From Wuchereria bancrofti (lineage: Eukaryota > Nematoda > Chromadorea > Rhabditida > Onchocercidae): a DNA stretch of 64,000 nt. Where the stretch lies: assembly GCA_005281725.1 (NCBI GenBank), contig SSBO01000001.1, positions 6,122,399 to 6,186,398 of the forward strand. Reading direction: 5' to 3'. Shown here piece after piece: positions 38,101 to 50,900 of this stretch. The translations under genes were made by a program, and so were the position numbers. A model generated the notes under the pieces. That model searched no databases, was not told where the DNA came from, and worked only from the letters and a program-made list of their open reading frames with translations. How positions within the stretch are numbered: the stretch's first letter is position 1; each line of letters opens with the position of its first letter.

Positions 38101-39651
38101 TTCCACCTGTACGGCTCATTTCCAGTCACTATCACTTGTTGACCGAACCAGAAGTATTATGACGTATAAGCAAGTATTTTCTGTGATGTTTGAAGGTTAT
38201 CTGAGAACATTTCTTTCAGATGCAACCAACGTGATCTACGGTTTCACGCAGACATCGATCATTCATTACTGACTGTATGTGCGACAAAAAGTAGAATCCA
38301 AATAAAAGAGAGACAATTGAAAAAATCCGAGAAACATTTTATAGTTGAGACGACAAGGATGTCTCTGTCTTTTTGTTTATGATAAGAGAGGATGACACCA
38401 TTGAGATGACAGACGACCGTAATCATACATGCGGCCAGACACAGTAATGCTATCAGTTATCTTTTTCTCCTCTCTTTACCACAAAGGAAAGAAACGGAGA
38501 GAGAAAAAGGTGAATGAGCAGAGAGGACAAACAAATTAACCTAAGAAAGGTAACCTCTCAGATAAAGGTACGGGTGACAGACAGACAATTAGAGAAATCT
38601 CTTTTTCAAACTGACCAACATTTTTACATACACAGTCAAACCTTCGCAATCGCACATTCGCACTTATGCGCTCTGCATTTGCACATGCACATGAGCATGC
38701 ACTTCACCTAAACAACAACCAACCAGGAGAGCACTGCGCGAGAGATTTGTTGACTGGGGAGAATGAATGGTTGATCTGCCGTTGCGTCAGACCTACAAAA
38801 AATTCCATAGATTACGGTAGTTTCACGTCTTTTTAGTACAACGAAGGTAATCTGAATGAGAAAATCAATGACCTATTCATCCGTTCATTTACTGTACATC
38901 TGGAAATAAAAGCCATTTCCCATAAGTCATTAACTTCATTAGCAAGAAGTACAGATGAAGATGACGACAGAAACAAACATAATGAAATGTCGTGTGTAAT
39001 TCCTTTATCACAATTACTGGTATATGCCAGGAACAACTGTGACCAAACAAATGACCAAACAAAACAAGGTCATGACGTCTACGTCATAACTATTAGCCCA
39101 CAATCATCTGGAGCATATTATGCTGCTAACAAGGAGACATATTAGATTGTGAGGACTAGGCCACACATTACTCTCTTTGAAGAAGTTACGGATATAAAGC
39201 AGACTACTCTTTTAATACTCCCAGCGATTAAGTAATTTATCCTGTCTGCATGGCTCGGGAATGCTTTTTAAGCATCCATTTACTATCATTCGTGTATTAC
39301 TGTAAATTGTTCAATTGAAATTATGCAAATTGGCTGAAAGACTAATTAGCTAATAAAAAAAGGATGAAAAAAGAACAGTGTTGTTAGTAAGTTGTATTCG
39401 GCATGATCGAGATTCAATTTATTATATTTCTAGCTGTATTCAAAACATCACTGAAAAAAACCTTCATGATTTTCCTATTTCATAATTTCGGTTTTTGAAT
39501 TGTGGAAGAAAAAATTTAGCGAGCAATATTTGCATGTTGATTATTAGATTCGAAAAATTAAATTTGATTTGGTAAAACTGCTATACCAAGCTGAAATTTT
39601 TTGGAGGAATGGGTATTTAATTTTCCCGTATAAACTCACCCATCCTTTCAG
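35178..39651. other. Upstream flank of BED-hAT, no gene recognised
   Basis: No family-level coding signal on either strand. A 65-codon open frame starting at 36908 has a GTATGT donor-like site in it but no recognisable similarity. A bZIP-type inverted repeat is at 39072-39087. The stretch around 38460-38760 is less AT-rich and purine-rich. Confidence 0.5.
39072..39087. promoter_or_regulatory. bZIP/CRE-like inverted repeat
   Basis: ATGACGT, two spacer bases, ACGTCAT: two facing CRE half-sites forming a near-palindrome. Interpretation as a CREB/ATF site is inference. Confidence 0.3.
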
Positions 39652-39740
39652 CGATTCGCCATGCATTATGGATCCTTCGCACCACCGTTGCTATCGTTGT
39701 CATCATTACCAACTTCATCGTCCTCATTTTAAGGGATCAG
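39652..39740 (+). CDS. Isolated exon-like segment with a membrane-spanning frame
   Basis: Eighty-nine bases bounded by a strong acceptor (CCTTTCAG) and a strong donor (ATCAG/GTAAAA). One frame is open throughout and encodes ALWILRTTVAIVVIITNFIV followed by LIL, a textbook transmembrane helix, ending at phase 0. A second frame is also open but His-rich. No flanking exons were identified with certainty, so this may be one exon of a long + strand gene or chance. Confidence 0.25.
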
Positions 39741-40809
39741 GTAAAAACAGAATGTAAAAATGTGTGCATAATATACAAAACAAATTAACAGCGATAGATT
39801 CTTATCTTTGTCACCTTTCCTTTTTTTCTTGCTCCCATCTTTCCTCTCAAAACTTTCTTCTCATCTTTTTACTTTTTTCTTTTTACTTAATTTCTTTTGC
39901 GTGACCTTTTCATGAGTGAGATGCAAGTTTTCTTTTTTGTTGCTATGCGCTGCCCATTAAAAATTCACAAATTACTGCTTTTTTTTTTAAATTATTTGTT
40001 AAGATGCAGTAATGCGGAATGTCCTGATTTCGGCCTTTAACATGCTAAAATTCCTTCAATTCTTCATAGACTGCAAAAGTTATTTAAATTACAACACCTA
40101 TAATTCCAATTTTTTCTGTTGATGGAATGAGAAGGCAAGCAATAAGTAAAGTTTTTACTTTATATTCATTCCTTAACTATTAAAAAACTTAGGACTTACT
40201 AAAAATATTTTAGATTTGTAGTCTATACATTACATGTGACTAAACGACAAAGACACGGCTCTTACCATATCTACTACCATTGTTATTCCTGTCAGGTTAT
40301 TGCATTAGAATTTCACTACTAGTTTTAACTATGAACACAGATGCGTTTTGTAATACTAGATTATATTAAAGGTTTTGACATTTCGCTGATTATGATTTCA
40401 ATTTAGATCCATTATTGAACATTGGAAAGTACATATAAACATCTGAATAACTTGCTAAGTCCAAAAATTAATATATAAGCTGGTCATCCAACAGAAACTC
40501 GAACTGTTTAGCTCAAACATTTTTATATGATATGATAAGCAATGCGAGAAAAATAAAATCAAATACCATAAATGTGTGCTCGACAATATCGACGAAAAGG
40601 CAATACTTTCTCAAGAAAGAAGTTATCAGAATATTTGAAGTGAAAAAAGATTTCTTGATTAAAACTGGTCAAATTTTAAAAAAAAATGAGAAATGGTTTT
40701 TTGCAAAACAAAGCTTTGCAAAACAAATGAGGAAAAGCGTAAGCATATATTTCCATATACTTTTCTTAGAATCTCAGATTTAGCTTTTTTTCTGGATTAC
40801 CTTGGTTAC

Positions 40810-40875
40810 CTGTAGTTGACAACCACCTATTCCATTACAACCAGTACCACCAGCATCATCACCGTCATTCGCCAT
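40810..40875 (-). CDS. Candidate alternative first exon of the BED-hAT gene
   Basis: ATG at 40875 followed by 22 codons (MANDGDDAGGTGCNGIGG, then CQLQ) and a perfect donor CAG/GTAACC at phase 0. The annotated first exon of the downstream BED-hAT gene is also exactly 66 bases, 22 codons, phase 0, so this exon could replace it and splice to 35008. A GTTTAG acceptor, suitable for spliced-leader addition, lies about 25 bases before the ATG. The Gly/Asp-rich composition and lower AT content stand out from the surroundings. Splicing across 5.8 kb is inferred. Confidence 0.45.
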
Positions 40876-40920
40876 AAATAACCTCTAGCAACATGCTAAA
40901 CTCATACTTCAAAAAGACCG

Positions 40921-41007
40921 ATTTCAATCGAAAATGGAAGGTAACCGAAATTTCAGACGAAAAAATAATTCGTGGTGTTATCATTCATATATTTCAATCG
41001 AAAATGG
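40921..41007. repeat. 17-bp direct repeat pair
   Basis: ATTTCAATCGAAAATGG occurs at 40921-40937 and again at 40991-41007, 70 bases apart and identical. Confidence 0.8.
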
Positions 41008-41836
41008 CAATCTAACGCCAAGAAGTTCAAAATATATATGACCAAGGAGTATCAAAATAAAATACACTTTCAATAATGCAGTCAAACAAATTTTTGAAAA
41101 AAAAAGTTTCAAAAAAACTGAAGTAAAAAGCTATTTGTAGCATATTGTAATGTATGAAGATGAAGCGATTTAGTTTCAACTTTTGTAAACTATGTAATAT
41201 CAAGATGAACAGGATGTATGATAAACAATTGATAAGATGTAAAAGCATTGTAATGGGAAATTTGCTTTTGAATTAAAAAACATACTCCTAGATTTTACAA
41301 TAAATTGACAACGTAGTTTACACTTCAAAACCAATGAGAATGTTTGAAGTTAATTTAGTCTCGTATATGAAGTGCAATATTTTTTCTACAAAGATGATTG
41401 ATGAAAAGCATCTAATTAAATTAGGTTAAATTTATAGAAATATTTAAAATTTGGAATTTAATTTGACAAAAAACAAAAAATCAAGATATATTTGCCAAAT
41501 ATTTAATTAAACTTTCAATAAATTCAACTACACATTAAATAATCAATGTATTTAAATTATTTGAAAGTATTGATGTAGCAGATCGTATGCATATTGCATG
41601 AGAGTAAAGGAGGAAAGGAAAGAAATAGAAACGAACTTTTAAGTTTGATGAAGAGAGAAATAAATTTCTAGTGGTGAAACTCGTAATAAAATACTACCAT
41701 ATCATAAAAATTCCTCCGCTATTTTTTAAATGAGGATTAAGAGACATTAAAAAAAGAATTGTGGTAGTGACGGTAGCAATTTGTCAGTGGTAATATTTGT
41801 TATTATTGCTTATAAATTAGTATATTAGTATTAAGA

Positions 41837-41898
41837 GTGGTAGTGTAGCACGTAGTAGCAGTAGTAATAGTAGAAGTAGTAGTAGTGGTAGTGGGAAC
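41837..41898. repeat. Imperfect (TAG)n trinucleotide tract
   Basis: Interrupted GTA/TAG triplets over about 60 bases. Confidence 0.6.
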
Positions 41899-43082
41899 TA
41901 CTGCCATTCTCCAGCAACGATGGACTCAATTACTCCACGATCGGTGGCATATATTCATGGTCGACCCACCGGCATTATCATGGTATTATTTTCGTATTTG
42001 TTCTGCAAAAGGATGAGTTAAAATTTCACCAATAAAATATTTTCTTCTCTATATCAGTTAGTCCGCATAAATTTAGAGTGTTTTTACTATATACCTGTTG
42101 AGGTAAACAATAAACCGTAAAGAAGAGCGGAGTTAGTACTATTTCGTACGAATAAGCAGTAAAGTTGTTTTTATAAGCTCTTAGTAAAAATGACATTATA
42201 ACAATTTTCCAGTAAATATTATTCTGCCCAATTCATTCTGTTGCATAATGTAGAATTAATTGAAATTCATTTTTCAAGTAGTAAACTAAGCAAAACCAAT
42301 GATAACAACGGAAAAATCAAATTTTTAAAGTCAAAATAAGTCATCATTGAATTTATGCTTGGTTACATTAGAGAATAATCGAAATAATTGATTGACGATT
42401 GGACGCAATAATTTGTTTGATCAACATAAGGATATGAATTTACGGACTACTTCTGACTAATAATATGATCTCTCTGGGTCTCCTTGAGTTTATAGATATA
42501 AAACTTATCTAAACTCAAAAAATAGTTTTTTAATTCTAAGCAGAATTTAAAAAATTTTTAATTTGGAAATTTAAGTCATAAGTGAAGGAGAAATGCCGTG
42601 ACAACTTTTCATGATGACATTTTTACTCGCTGCTTAAAAGAATCAAAATACGTTTCAATGTTCCTGAGCCATTTTCATATTATTTAGCAAATCCCAATTT
42701 GTGTTTATTGGAATGTTTGCGCTTTGCAGCTTCGTAGCGCACTCTTTATGCCCTTGATCCAAAGATTCATAGAATTCATTTTATTTGATTTGAAGTTCAC
42801 TAAACTTATTACTGAGTAGACCGAGAATTTGTTAAGAGATTGAAGATTTAATCTTCTTTCATGGCTTTTGTAAAATATGAAAATTCAAAATAGTTTTACC
42901 AACAAGTTTTTAGAAGAGCCAAAATATTTTTGATGAAAACTAAAAAAAGCGATAGTTCGTGAATCGCTGATTCTTTATTTGTAAGTATTATTTACACATA
43001 TTAGGACCTTAAATTCATTCCGTCTAAGTAAATCGGTTGCATCAGAAGTAGCGCTTAATTTTTCTCAAAAATGAAGATAAAA

Positions 43083-43090
43083 TGACGTCA
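43083..43090. promoter_or_regulatory. Perfect CRE (TGACGTCA), site 1
   Basis: Exact eight-base palindromic cAMP-response element, in the context ATGACGTCAGG. The second copy lies 165 bases downstream. Confidence 0.35.
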
Positions 43091-43247
43091 GGACAATGAA
43101 ATCTACTGTATAATTTGATGATGTTGGCGATCAGGTTTCATCACAATTTCTGAAAGGATGTTTTTGCTGGCGGGTATATGTTGGTACGACGGTAATCATT
43201 ATACAAACCTATAATATCGTCTAATTATAACATATACGATACCAATA

Positions 43248-43255
43248 TGACGTCA
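43248..43255. promoter_or_regulatory. Perfect CRE (TGACGTCA), site 2
   Basis: Second exact CRE, sharing the wider context ATGACGTCAGG with site 1. Confidence 0.35.
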
Positions 43256-43952
43256 GGTTTTTCATATATACCAGTGGTAAGAAATCCAAAAAGGTTTACC
43301 CAGCCAAAATTTTGTGTGACAGTTTGTATGAGTACTGCAGGACAGTTGATGAGATCATAGTATAGGTGGAAATTTTATAATTTAACGTAAACAAATCGAT
43401 ATGATAATTACTTACATGATTTCATGTTTGCAACATCTTTCTTCTCTATGGACTTGGGTTATTTGAGCAACTCTTAGTTAACTAATCCGTCTTAGTGGTA
43501 GTTCATTGTTGTACGGGCATTGAGTATTATATAAAATGATATGGTACTGATATTGTTAACAGTTTGACATGACTACTTCGCCTGTAATTGATTGCTTACT
43601 GTACGCTTTATGTCTCGAGGTCTTTATATTAAAATTAATTGCTAATAATTTATTCGAACACAGAGATTAAATAAGAGAGTTAAAGCTAATTCCAATTCAT
43701 TAAAAATCCCCAAATTTGAAGAGATCTGGTGGTTACAATTAGGAATTTTCTCTTTCGGACTCTGGTAAAACGAACGGCAATTGAATCGATAAGTTTGCTG
43801 ACACTATCAATGAGCTAAATCTAAACACGTTCACATTAGGATGGATACTCCAGATTCTCTCACTCTCCTCAAACTCTTCTGAATTTCTAGCTATTCCAAA
43901 AATCTCTTTTTTGTGCAAACAGTGAACTGCCGTTTCTAATTGTCGTATTTAT

Positions 43953-44043
43953 ATATGCATGTCACGTATATTGTGCATGTGCATGTGTATGTGTTTACAT
44001 GTGTATATATGTATGTATTAATTAATGCATATTTGTGCATGTG
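43953..44043. repeat. Alternating purine-pyrimidine (TGTA/GCAT) tract
   Basis: About 90 bases dominated by ATGTGC/ATGTAT alternation; degenerate, not an exact array. Confidence 0.5.
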
Positions 44044-44970
44044 ATGTCCAGAAGATCACCCACCCTCAATCTCGGCCCTACTGTACCTGTTTAGATTCAC
44101 TGATATTCAAGAAACAATTCTATCGAATAAGTTCGCAGTTGTCATAAATCGGATGCGACATCTACCACTCCCACCACTCTTCTTTCACCTTGTCATATGA
44201 ATCGCTAATTCGTAATTCAGAAACTACACAGTAGAGCGTTACTTTTCCGTAAAGATCTCTATGTAAAGTATCACAGTTACAACTTTACCATTCTTAAGCA
44301 ATAGAGACGATCGAGAAGACGACAATTAGATGAAGATACTTCTTGCTCAGAAAAAAGTGATAAATAACGGAAGTTTTGATGAAGTTTTTCATCAGGAGTT
44401 TTAGGAACACTCGATGTTTCACGATCAATTTAGCTTATTTAGCTTTAGGCTATTCAAAATGATATGAAATTGTAAACGGCAATAACACAGATTAAATAGT
44501 AATTAATAAATTTGACTGAATACCAATATTATAAAATAAAAAAGTATTGAAGCAAAGCAAATGATAACGGTGAGCGAAAATATGTTATGGAAAAAAAATG
44601 CAAGGTGAAGGAAAAAAAGATGAGTTTCTGATAGTAAAATATGCAATTTGATGACTCAAAGCAACAAAATTATGACAAAATAAAGGAGTTTTTTTCGAAA
44701 GATGCAATGAGGTATAAAGTTTACTAACTATCAAGTTTATGATAATCCTCTTTGGTAATTTGTTTAGTGCATATTGGAAGTGCTGATAAGCAATTAGTGA
44801 AATAAATTTTTAAACTGTTTTAAGTAATAATTGCATATAAAGCAACCTTTGTAATTGCAACATTAACAAAATCTCCCCATGAAAAGAATAAAGAAAGATT
44901 CGTTTACAACTTATTCAGTAATTTGACAGATTTGAGAATACTGAAAAAGAAGATATTCTTCATCTTTCAG

Positions 44971-47900
44971 TTGTGCTTTTTTTACATTGTCACAAATCTG
45001 GTAGCCATCAAGATGAGAAGTGAACTATTACCGACCAACCACCATCAATTGGCCTCCGACTTCACTCACTGACAAGGATGCAGTGGAGAAAAAGAGACAA
45101 AAATTATTTGGAAGAAAATCAAGAATTAAAAAAAAATGGAGGAAGAAATTTAAAAAGCACATTATTGTCGCCTTCGCCGGTGTTAAATCGAAAACTAACA
45201 ACTGTAAACGACCTTTTATAGAGACATTTGCGCAAAATGTTTATTTATTTATTCACTTATTAAGTTTTTGTTTACTTCCAGCAACTTCGACGATTTGCTC
45301 GTTCACTAGTTATAACTCATCAATTAAAAAATCGCAAGGAATATTCACTTAGTCCAACTGTCATCCACATTGCATCATGACAATTAACAATTGTTGGTTC
45401 TTTTTCAAGTATATTATGAGCCGACAATTTATAAATTGAATCGTAATTTGCATATATTTACTTGCATGCCATATTAACAATGTATCCACTGTCATCTGTC
45501 CGCTTATTCATTTATTGTCAAACAGAGAGGGAAGCAAATTCGCAAATTTAAAAGAGAGTAAAAACTCACAGGCAAGCTTGCGGTCGTTAAAAAGTATTGA
45601 ATTCATTACATGTAATCCTTTCAACACATAAAAAGCATTCATAATGAAGTTGTTGCTAGTACTGTCTAAAACATTTCTCACTATAAGTCAAAGGCCAGGG
45701 ACTATTTTACTTTTCAGATCTTTTTCGGTGCTATATTACTTGGTGGACCAATAAAAGAGTTTCTTGTTGACAAAGTACAGCTAAAATTAAAAAACAGAGG
45801 AAACGTAGAAGAGAAGTAACAGATTACAATCAACATATATACTGATACTGCTCCCAGAAAACGATTAAAAGCTTATTTCTTCGAGAAAAAAGTGAGAAAT
45901 GCTTGCCAGTCTAATAAGATTTACTGCAACATGATTCATATCAGAATTAATCGCTATTTTTTCTTTTTTATTCTTTTCTTATAAAATTCTTGTAAAAAGG
46001 GTCTGGCGAAGTTCGAAAAATCAGTAACAAATAACATTCTGAAAAAAGGACTAATAAGTTTTATTTTTTGAAGAAATAGTATACATTCCTGATATTTCTA
46101 GAAGAAAAGATTCCTTCAACCCTGCTTGAAAGAACACTTCCACAATTGAACAGCGACAAATAGTTCATTATTAAAATGTCAACATAACAATTTCAAAATA
46201 TAGTTATGAATTCGTTTTCAAAATCATGGATTGTTGGAATTCTGAAAGGTAATAAAAAGATAGAACTTGGAGTTAGTCGATAAGCATGCCAGAACTTGAA
46301 GCACTAGTCACTAATCATTTCTATAAATCGGTAAGTTAGCATGGGGAATGCTCAAAATAACATAAAAACAAGCATTTGAAAACTAACAAGTAAATAAACA
46401 AATAAAGAAAAGTGAAAACGGTGAAGTGAAGCGTGGAAAAATAATAAAAAAATAAGCGCACAAATTGCAAAGATAGGAAGATGACACTCACAGCCAAATA
46501 AATTACCATTTTTACATTAAAAGACTGTTAAGTGAAACAGTTTGCTGTAATGAAGTGTTGGGTTATTCAGAACACACATTCTACGTTAACAAAACTGATT
46601 TGATTACTTTTTTACAGATTGAGAAAAGAATTAATTAGACAATCTCTCTGATAAATGTATGATCGAAGAATTAAATAAGCTGGAAGAAATGCTACATTTC
46701 GGCCGACAAATACTATTCAATTGGAATTATCAGTAGTTTGATCAACTCTTAGAACAATTCAACAGCTGAATAAAACTTTCAGAAATTATGTATTAAAAAG
46801 AATCATTTCTATTTCTAAAAAAATACTCAGTTATAGGAGTAACAACAAACTAACTGGAAGTAGGATGGAACTGAAACGAGAACGGAATTGGAATTGAATG
46901 TGCATAGACTAGTCTGAATTAGATTAATTAATAATAGTTTGAAGTAATGAAATGAGATCCATTAAAAATAAACACTAATAAATACAGCTGATATCATTCG
47001 ATTAGACATGAATAATTGTTGGATAAAGGAAATGATAATAACAGTACTGGAAGGAGACAATAAGCGTTTTCTTTCAAGAATTTTATGTAAATTCTAATTT
47101 CAAATCATAATTTTAGTTAGTTGTTCAATTTTTAAAAGCAAATGTTTCACAGGTTTCTCATATCAGTCTGGTAACCCTAAGGATGAATTACTGCTACTGA
47201 ATACCATTAACATCGTATTACATGTAGGACGCTCAATCTGATTGCATAATTTGTCTCTGAAAAAGATTCAGTAAAATTTATATACTTTGAAGAGAAGGAG
47301 AAAAAGGTCTCTTTGAAAGAAGATAACTCTAGAAGATTGTGAAAAATTATTCCTTTGAAAAGGTGCAAAGATTGAACAATAGTGTTAAACAAATAGAATA
47401 AAAAAAGCAAAAAAGTAGGATACGGTAACTAGTTTGTCAAAAGGTAATATCCAGGCAGAAGTTAAGTAAGCTTTTTCTCTATTTGTTGTTAAAATACTAC
47501 TCTTTGAACTTCGAAATGCTCAGATACAATAATTTTGGAATCAGTATTTGCTTACGTGATAGTTTCATGCTTCGCAATTTTTCCTCGCTTGCCAAAGAAT
47601 TTTTATAAGCTTTCGGGAGAAGATAGCAGCATTAGACTTATCTCTCTTGCCTTGTGGTTTATAACGGTACAGTACATTGTACGCTCTTTTTAATTGACAT
47701 CAAAGATTAACTTAATAATCTTATCTTGAAAGAAACTAATTAATTTAATACATTTGAAACAATGAATTAAATAAGCGGCTTTTATGAGCGAAATTGCAGT
47801 AATTAAAGCATTTCCAATAAAAGCAAAAAAATCCCTGTTCTTCTTTAAATAGGAAAAGCAAAAAAGTAAAGTGATACCTAAATGGAATGGAAAAATGTTT

Positions 47901-50900
47901 TCCTTTGGCTGCTTGAATATTAAATGAGTGCTGCAATCGAGAATGATGAATGTTGTAAGGGTGCTCACTTCGTTTTGTCACTATCATACGTATAAAATTC
48001 AAATTGAGAAGCATCTTTCCATTCATTTTATGGCTCCATCCATTCTTTCTTAGCTCTGCCTTCTTTTCACGTGCATTTTAAGTTAGCTACCGAAACAGCC
48101 CCGGTATTTTTCTTATTCAGCGAACTATATGGTGCACCATTTGATTGAAAAAACGCTTGTTCAATTTCATAAAATCGAAAAGTGAAGAGAAGAAGAAGGT
48201 AAGAGATTGATAAAAGTATGCTGCATCCAGAACGCAGGATGCAGGTAGAGAAAATCAAAGTAGGGAAAATTAATGAGCATTGTATCAGAAAAGTATGGAA
48301 AGTTTATAATATACAGCTGCATAGTGCAATACAATGCATGCATGGGTTATAGCAAAAAATTCGAAATAATTAAGATGAAAGATGGGATAACAATAAACTA
48401 TATCTCGTTGTCTCCTATCGCTATGATTCAAAAAAGCCAGTATTTAAAAATAATGAAATACATTGAGTCAAAAAGAATTTTTTGTAAAATTTTACTGGAC
48501 ATAATAATGTTTAAGCCACTGATACTGCACAGTAGTGATAAAACAAGTCTGACTGCTTAGCAGAAAAAAAAATGCCGAATAGATGACACCTAGGTGTATT
48601 AGATGATGAGTATCTATTGCGGTACACCGGGCTGCAGACAATTTGTAAGTTTTCATTTCTCTCTCCTCATAAATTAGTCTAGACCCTGGAATCATCATTG
48701 GATTCCTAGTTAATTGGATATTGAAATCTTTCAAGAGCTGGCATTCCATAGATGCTCATCACCCGTAGACATGAGCGGAACTAGCCGTCATCACTCTGCC
48801 CTATTCTCCCGGTAGCTAGGTTATATCGATAGTTTAAACCGCTCTGCTCCGATTCCACACAATAGTGGGAAGAGTGTACAGCTTCGGGTAGTGGGGAAGA
48901 GGGAGGAGAGGTGAAGCAGACAGAAAAGAACTGTAAACAGATAAATTTACGAAAATAAAAGAGACGAATAAACGGATGGCACAAACGAGGTACGTGACGA
49001 GAGAGGTAGAATGAATGGTAGTTAGAAACCCATAGAAGTTTGGGTAATAACAACAAAAAAACGAAAGAAATCGAACAATGGGTTTTCGCTGGGATTACGT
49101 TGAGGCGGGTGCGTACATTGGTAAATTCAGCTGAAACAATATAAGCTAAAAGAGCTCATAACTCTCTCCTGTGCTATTCTAGCAATCAATTTGTCTAGGA
49201 AAAAAGGATTTTTGAGAAATGAGGAAGAAAAAAGTGGATTCGAGAGATAAAATAGTTGACAGTACGAGGTCAAAAGAGCAGCAAATAATTGCTATAGATG
49301 AAACGCTATAGCAATAGGAAGTACAGTTCAAGTAAAACTTCACTATTTACCACTTATCCAAATATAAAACCATTATGTTATTAGTACTGTTCTGGTTTTG
49401 AAATTTCTAAAGAAAAGAATTTTTCTGCTTATTGAATGGGAATTGACGGCATACGAGATATCGGATAATACTGGAAATATTGATAAGTTCGTGTGATAAT
49501 GAACAAGAAATCTTCAAGCTTTTCTAAAGAAGCTATTTACTGCGTGTTATCATCGAGATCAGAACAGTACTATTTTTGTTCCAGAAACATTATATCTCTA
49601 TGCTTCCCGACTTGATATTTATCTCTACGGAACTATTATTTTGTCAGTAAGCTTATCCATAATCTCAAGGTTATTTTGAAAACTCAGAATGGGCAGGACT
49701 AATAGAAATATTATAATATGCACAAGTTCTTTGGAAAGTTGATTTTTTTGCACCCACTTCCTTGACTTATTAAAGGTTTCGGGAGATGTTCCAAAAGGTG
49801 TTTTATGAGTATTAAAAATCTTCACTGTTTTCCAAAATATTATATTCATGTCTTTTATATGTTATTGAGACGTGAATATTATAATCGATATTACCGCTGT
49901 CTTGCTATCTTATAGGATTTCGGAGAACTTAAATGAGGTTAACCACTTCCAAGCAAATTAGATCGACGCATAAAAGACTAGAAGATGATCTTTGTGTGGA
50001 GAATGTTCAGTTGAATTTAACGAGAACTTTTGGAAGCTCGATGACTGGAATAGGTACAAATTATATGCGACAGGTGTTGAATGTAACATCTGGCAAGGGT
50101 TTCAGGGATAGGAAGAGGAAAAAGGAAAAATGGACGAAAAGTGAGATAATATATTCGGGAGCGTACTTTTAAAACTAAATTCACTTCTTTCTTTTCCCTT
50201 CATTTCTGTTCTTCCTCATTTCCTTCTTCTTCCCTCTCAAGTTAGTTTGCTTGCAAAATAGCTAAAAGAGATAATAAGCTCCTAGAGAGGGCAGCTAGCT
50301 GGTCGCAACCTGAGTAGAGAAGTTCGAGAGTTTTAGTAGTTTAGAAATTGAAATCGTGTAAGATTCTTCTATACTGCCTATGTGTGTTGCAGTTATAACT
50401 TTCCTAGACCGAGAACTATAACTTGCCGTTCGCTTTCAATAATAACTTTAAAATTTTTGCAACGAAGCAAGATTGCAGATACATCTTCACCCATTTTACT
50501 AATCACTCCAACCCTTCTAGCCTAATACCCTAGTTACGCTACATTACACAGTTAGATGGGAGCTCTCTTCGCGAGCTCATCACCAAAATCTTTAACAATC
50601 AAAGGTACGACATATATAAATAAATATTATCCGTATCAGTTAGAAATGAGATAATGAGCAACTGTTTCTAGACACTAAGAACTGGACAAATAGAAATTAA
50701 CAACTTAAATGTTGCAACTTAGTTTGGTTTTGTTTCAAATTTTGAATAACTTACCAACCTATAAATTTTACCATAACATCTCAAGAAAAGAAGGAGATTG
50801 CCATTATTATCATATTTATTGTATTATGATCTTAAATACAATTTATAGTATTATTATGATTTCAGGCTTTGTGAAATGAATACATTATTATAGATTTGAG

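Larger units (their letters stand above)
41008..44970. other. Gene-poor stretch with regulatory-looking sites
   Basis: No gene recognised. It contains an imperfect TAG/GTA triplet tract (41837-41898), an exon-like 68-base segment (41915-41982, + strand) between CTCCAG and GTATTA with an ATG in its open frame (MDSITPRSVAYIHGRPTGIIM), two perfect CREs, and a purine-pyrimidine alternating ATGT/GCATGT tract (about 43953-44043). Confidence 0.5.

Noticed and set aside
45020..45352. 110-codon open frame on the + strand
   Set aside because: Starts with GTG, Lys-rich then hydrophobic without a recognisable domain; overlaps an equally plausible short exon-like frame.
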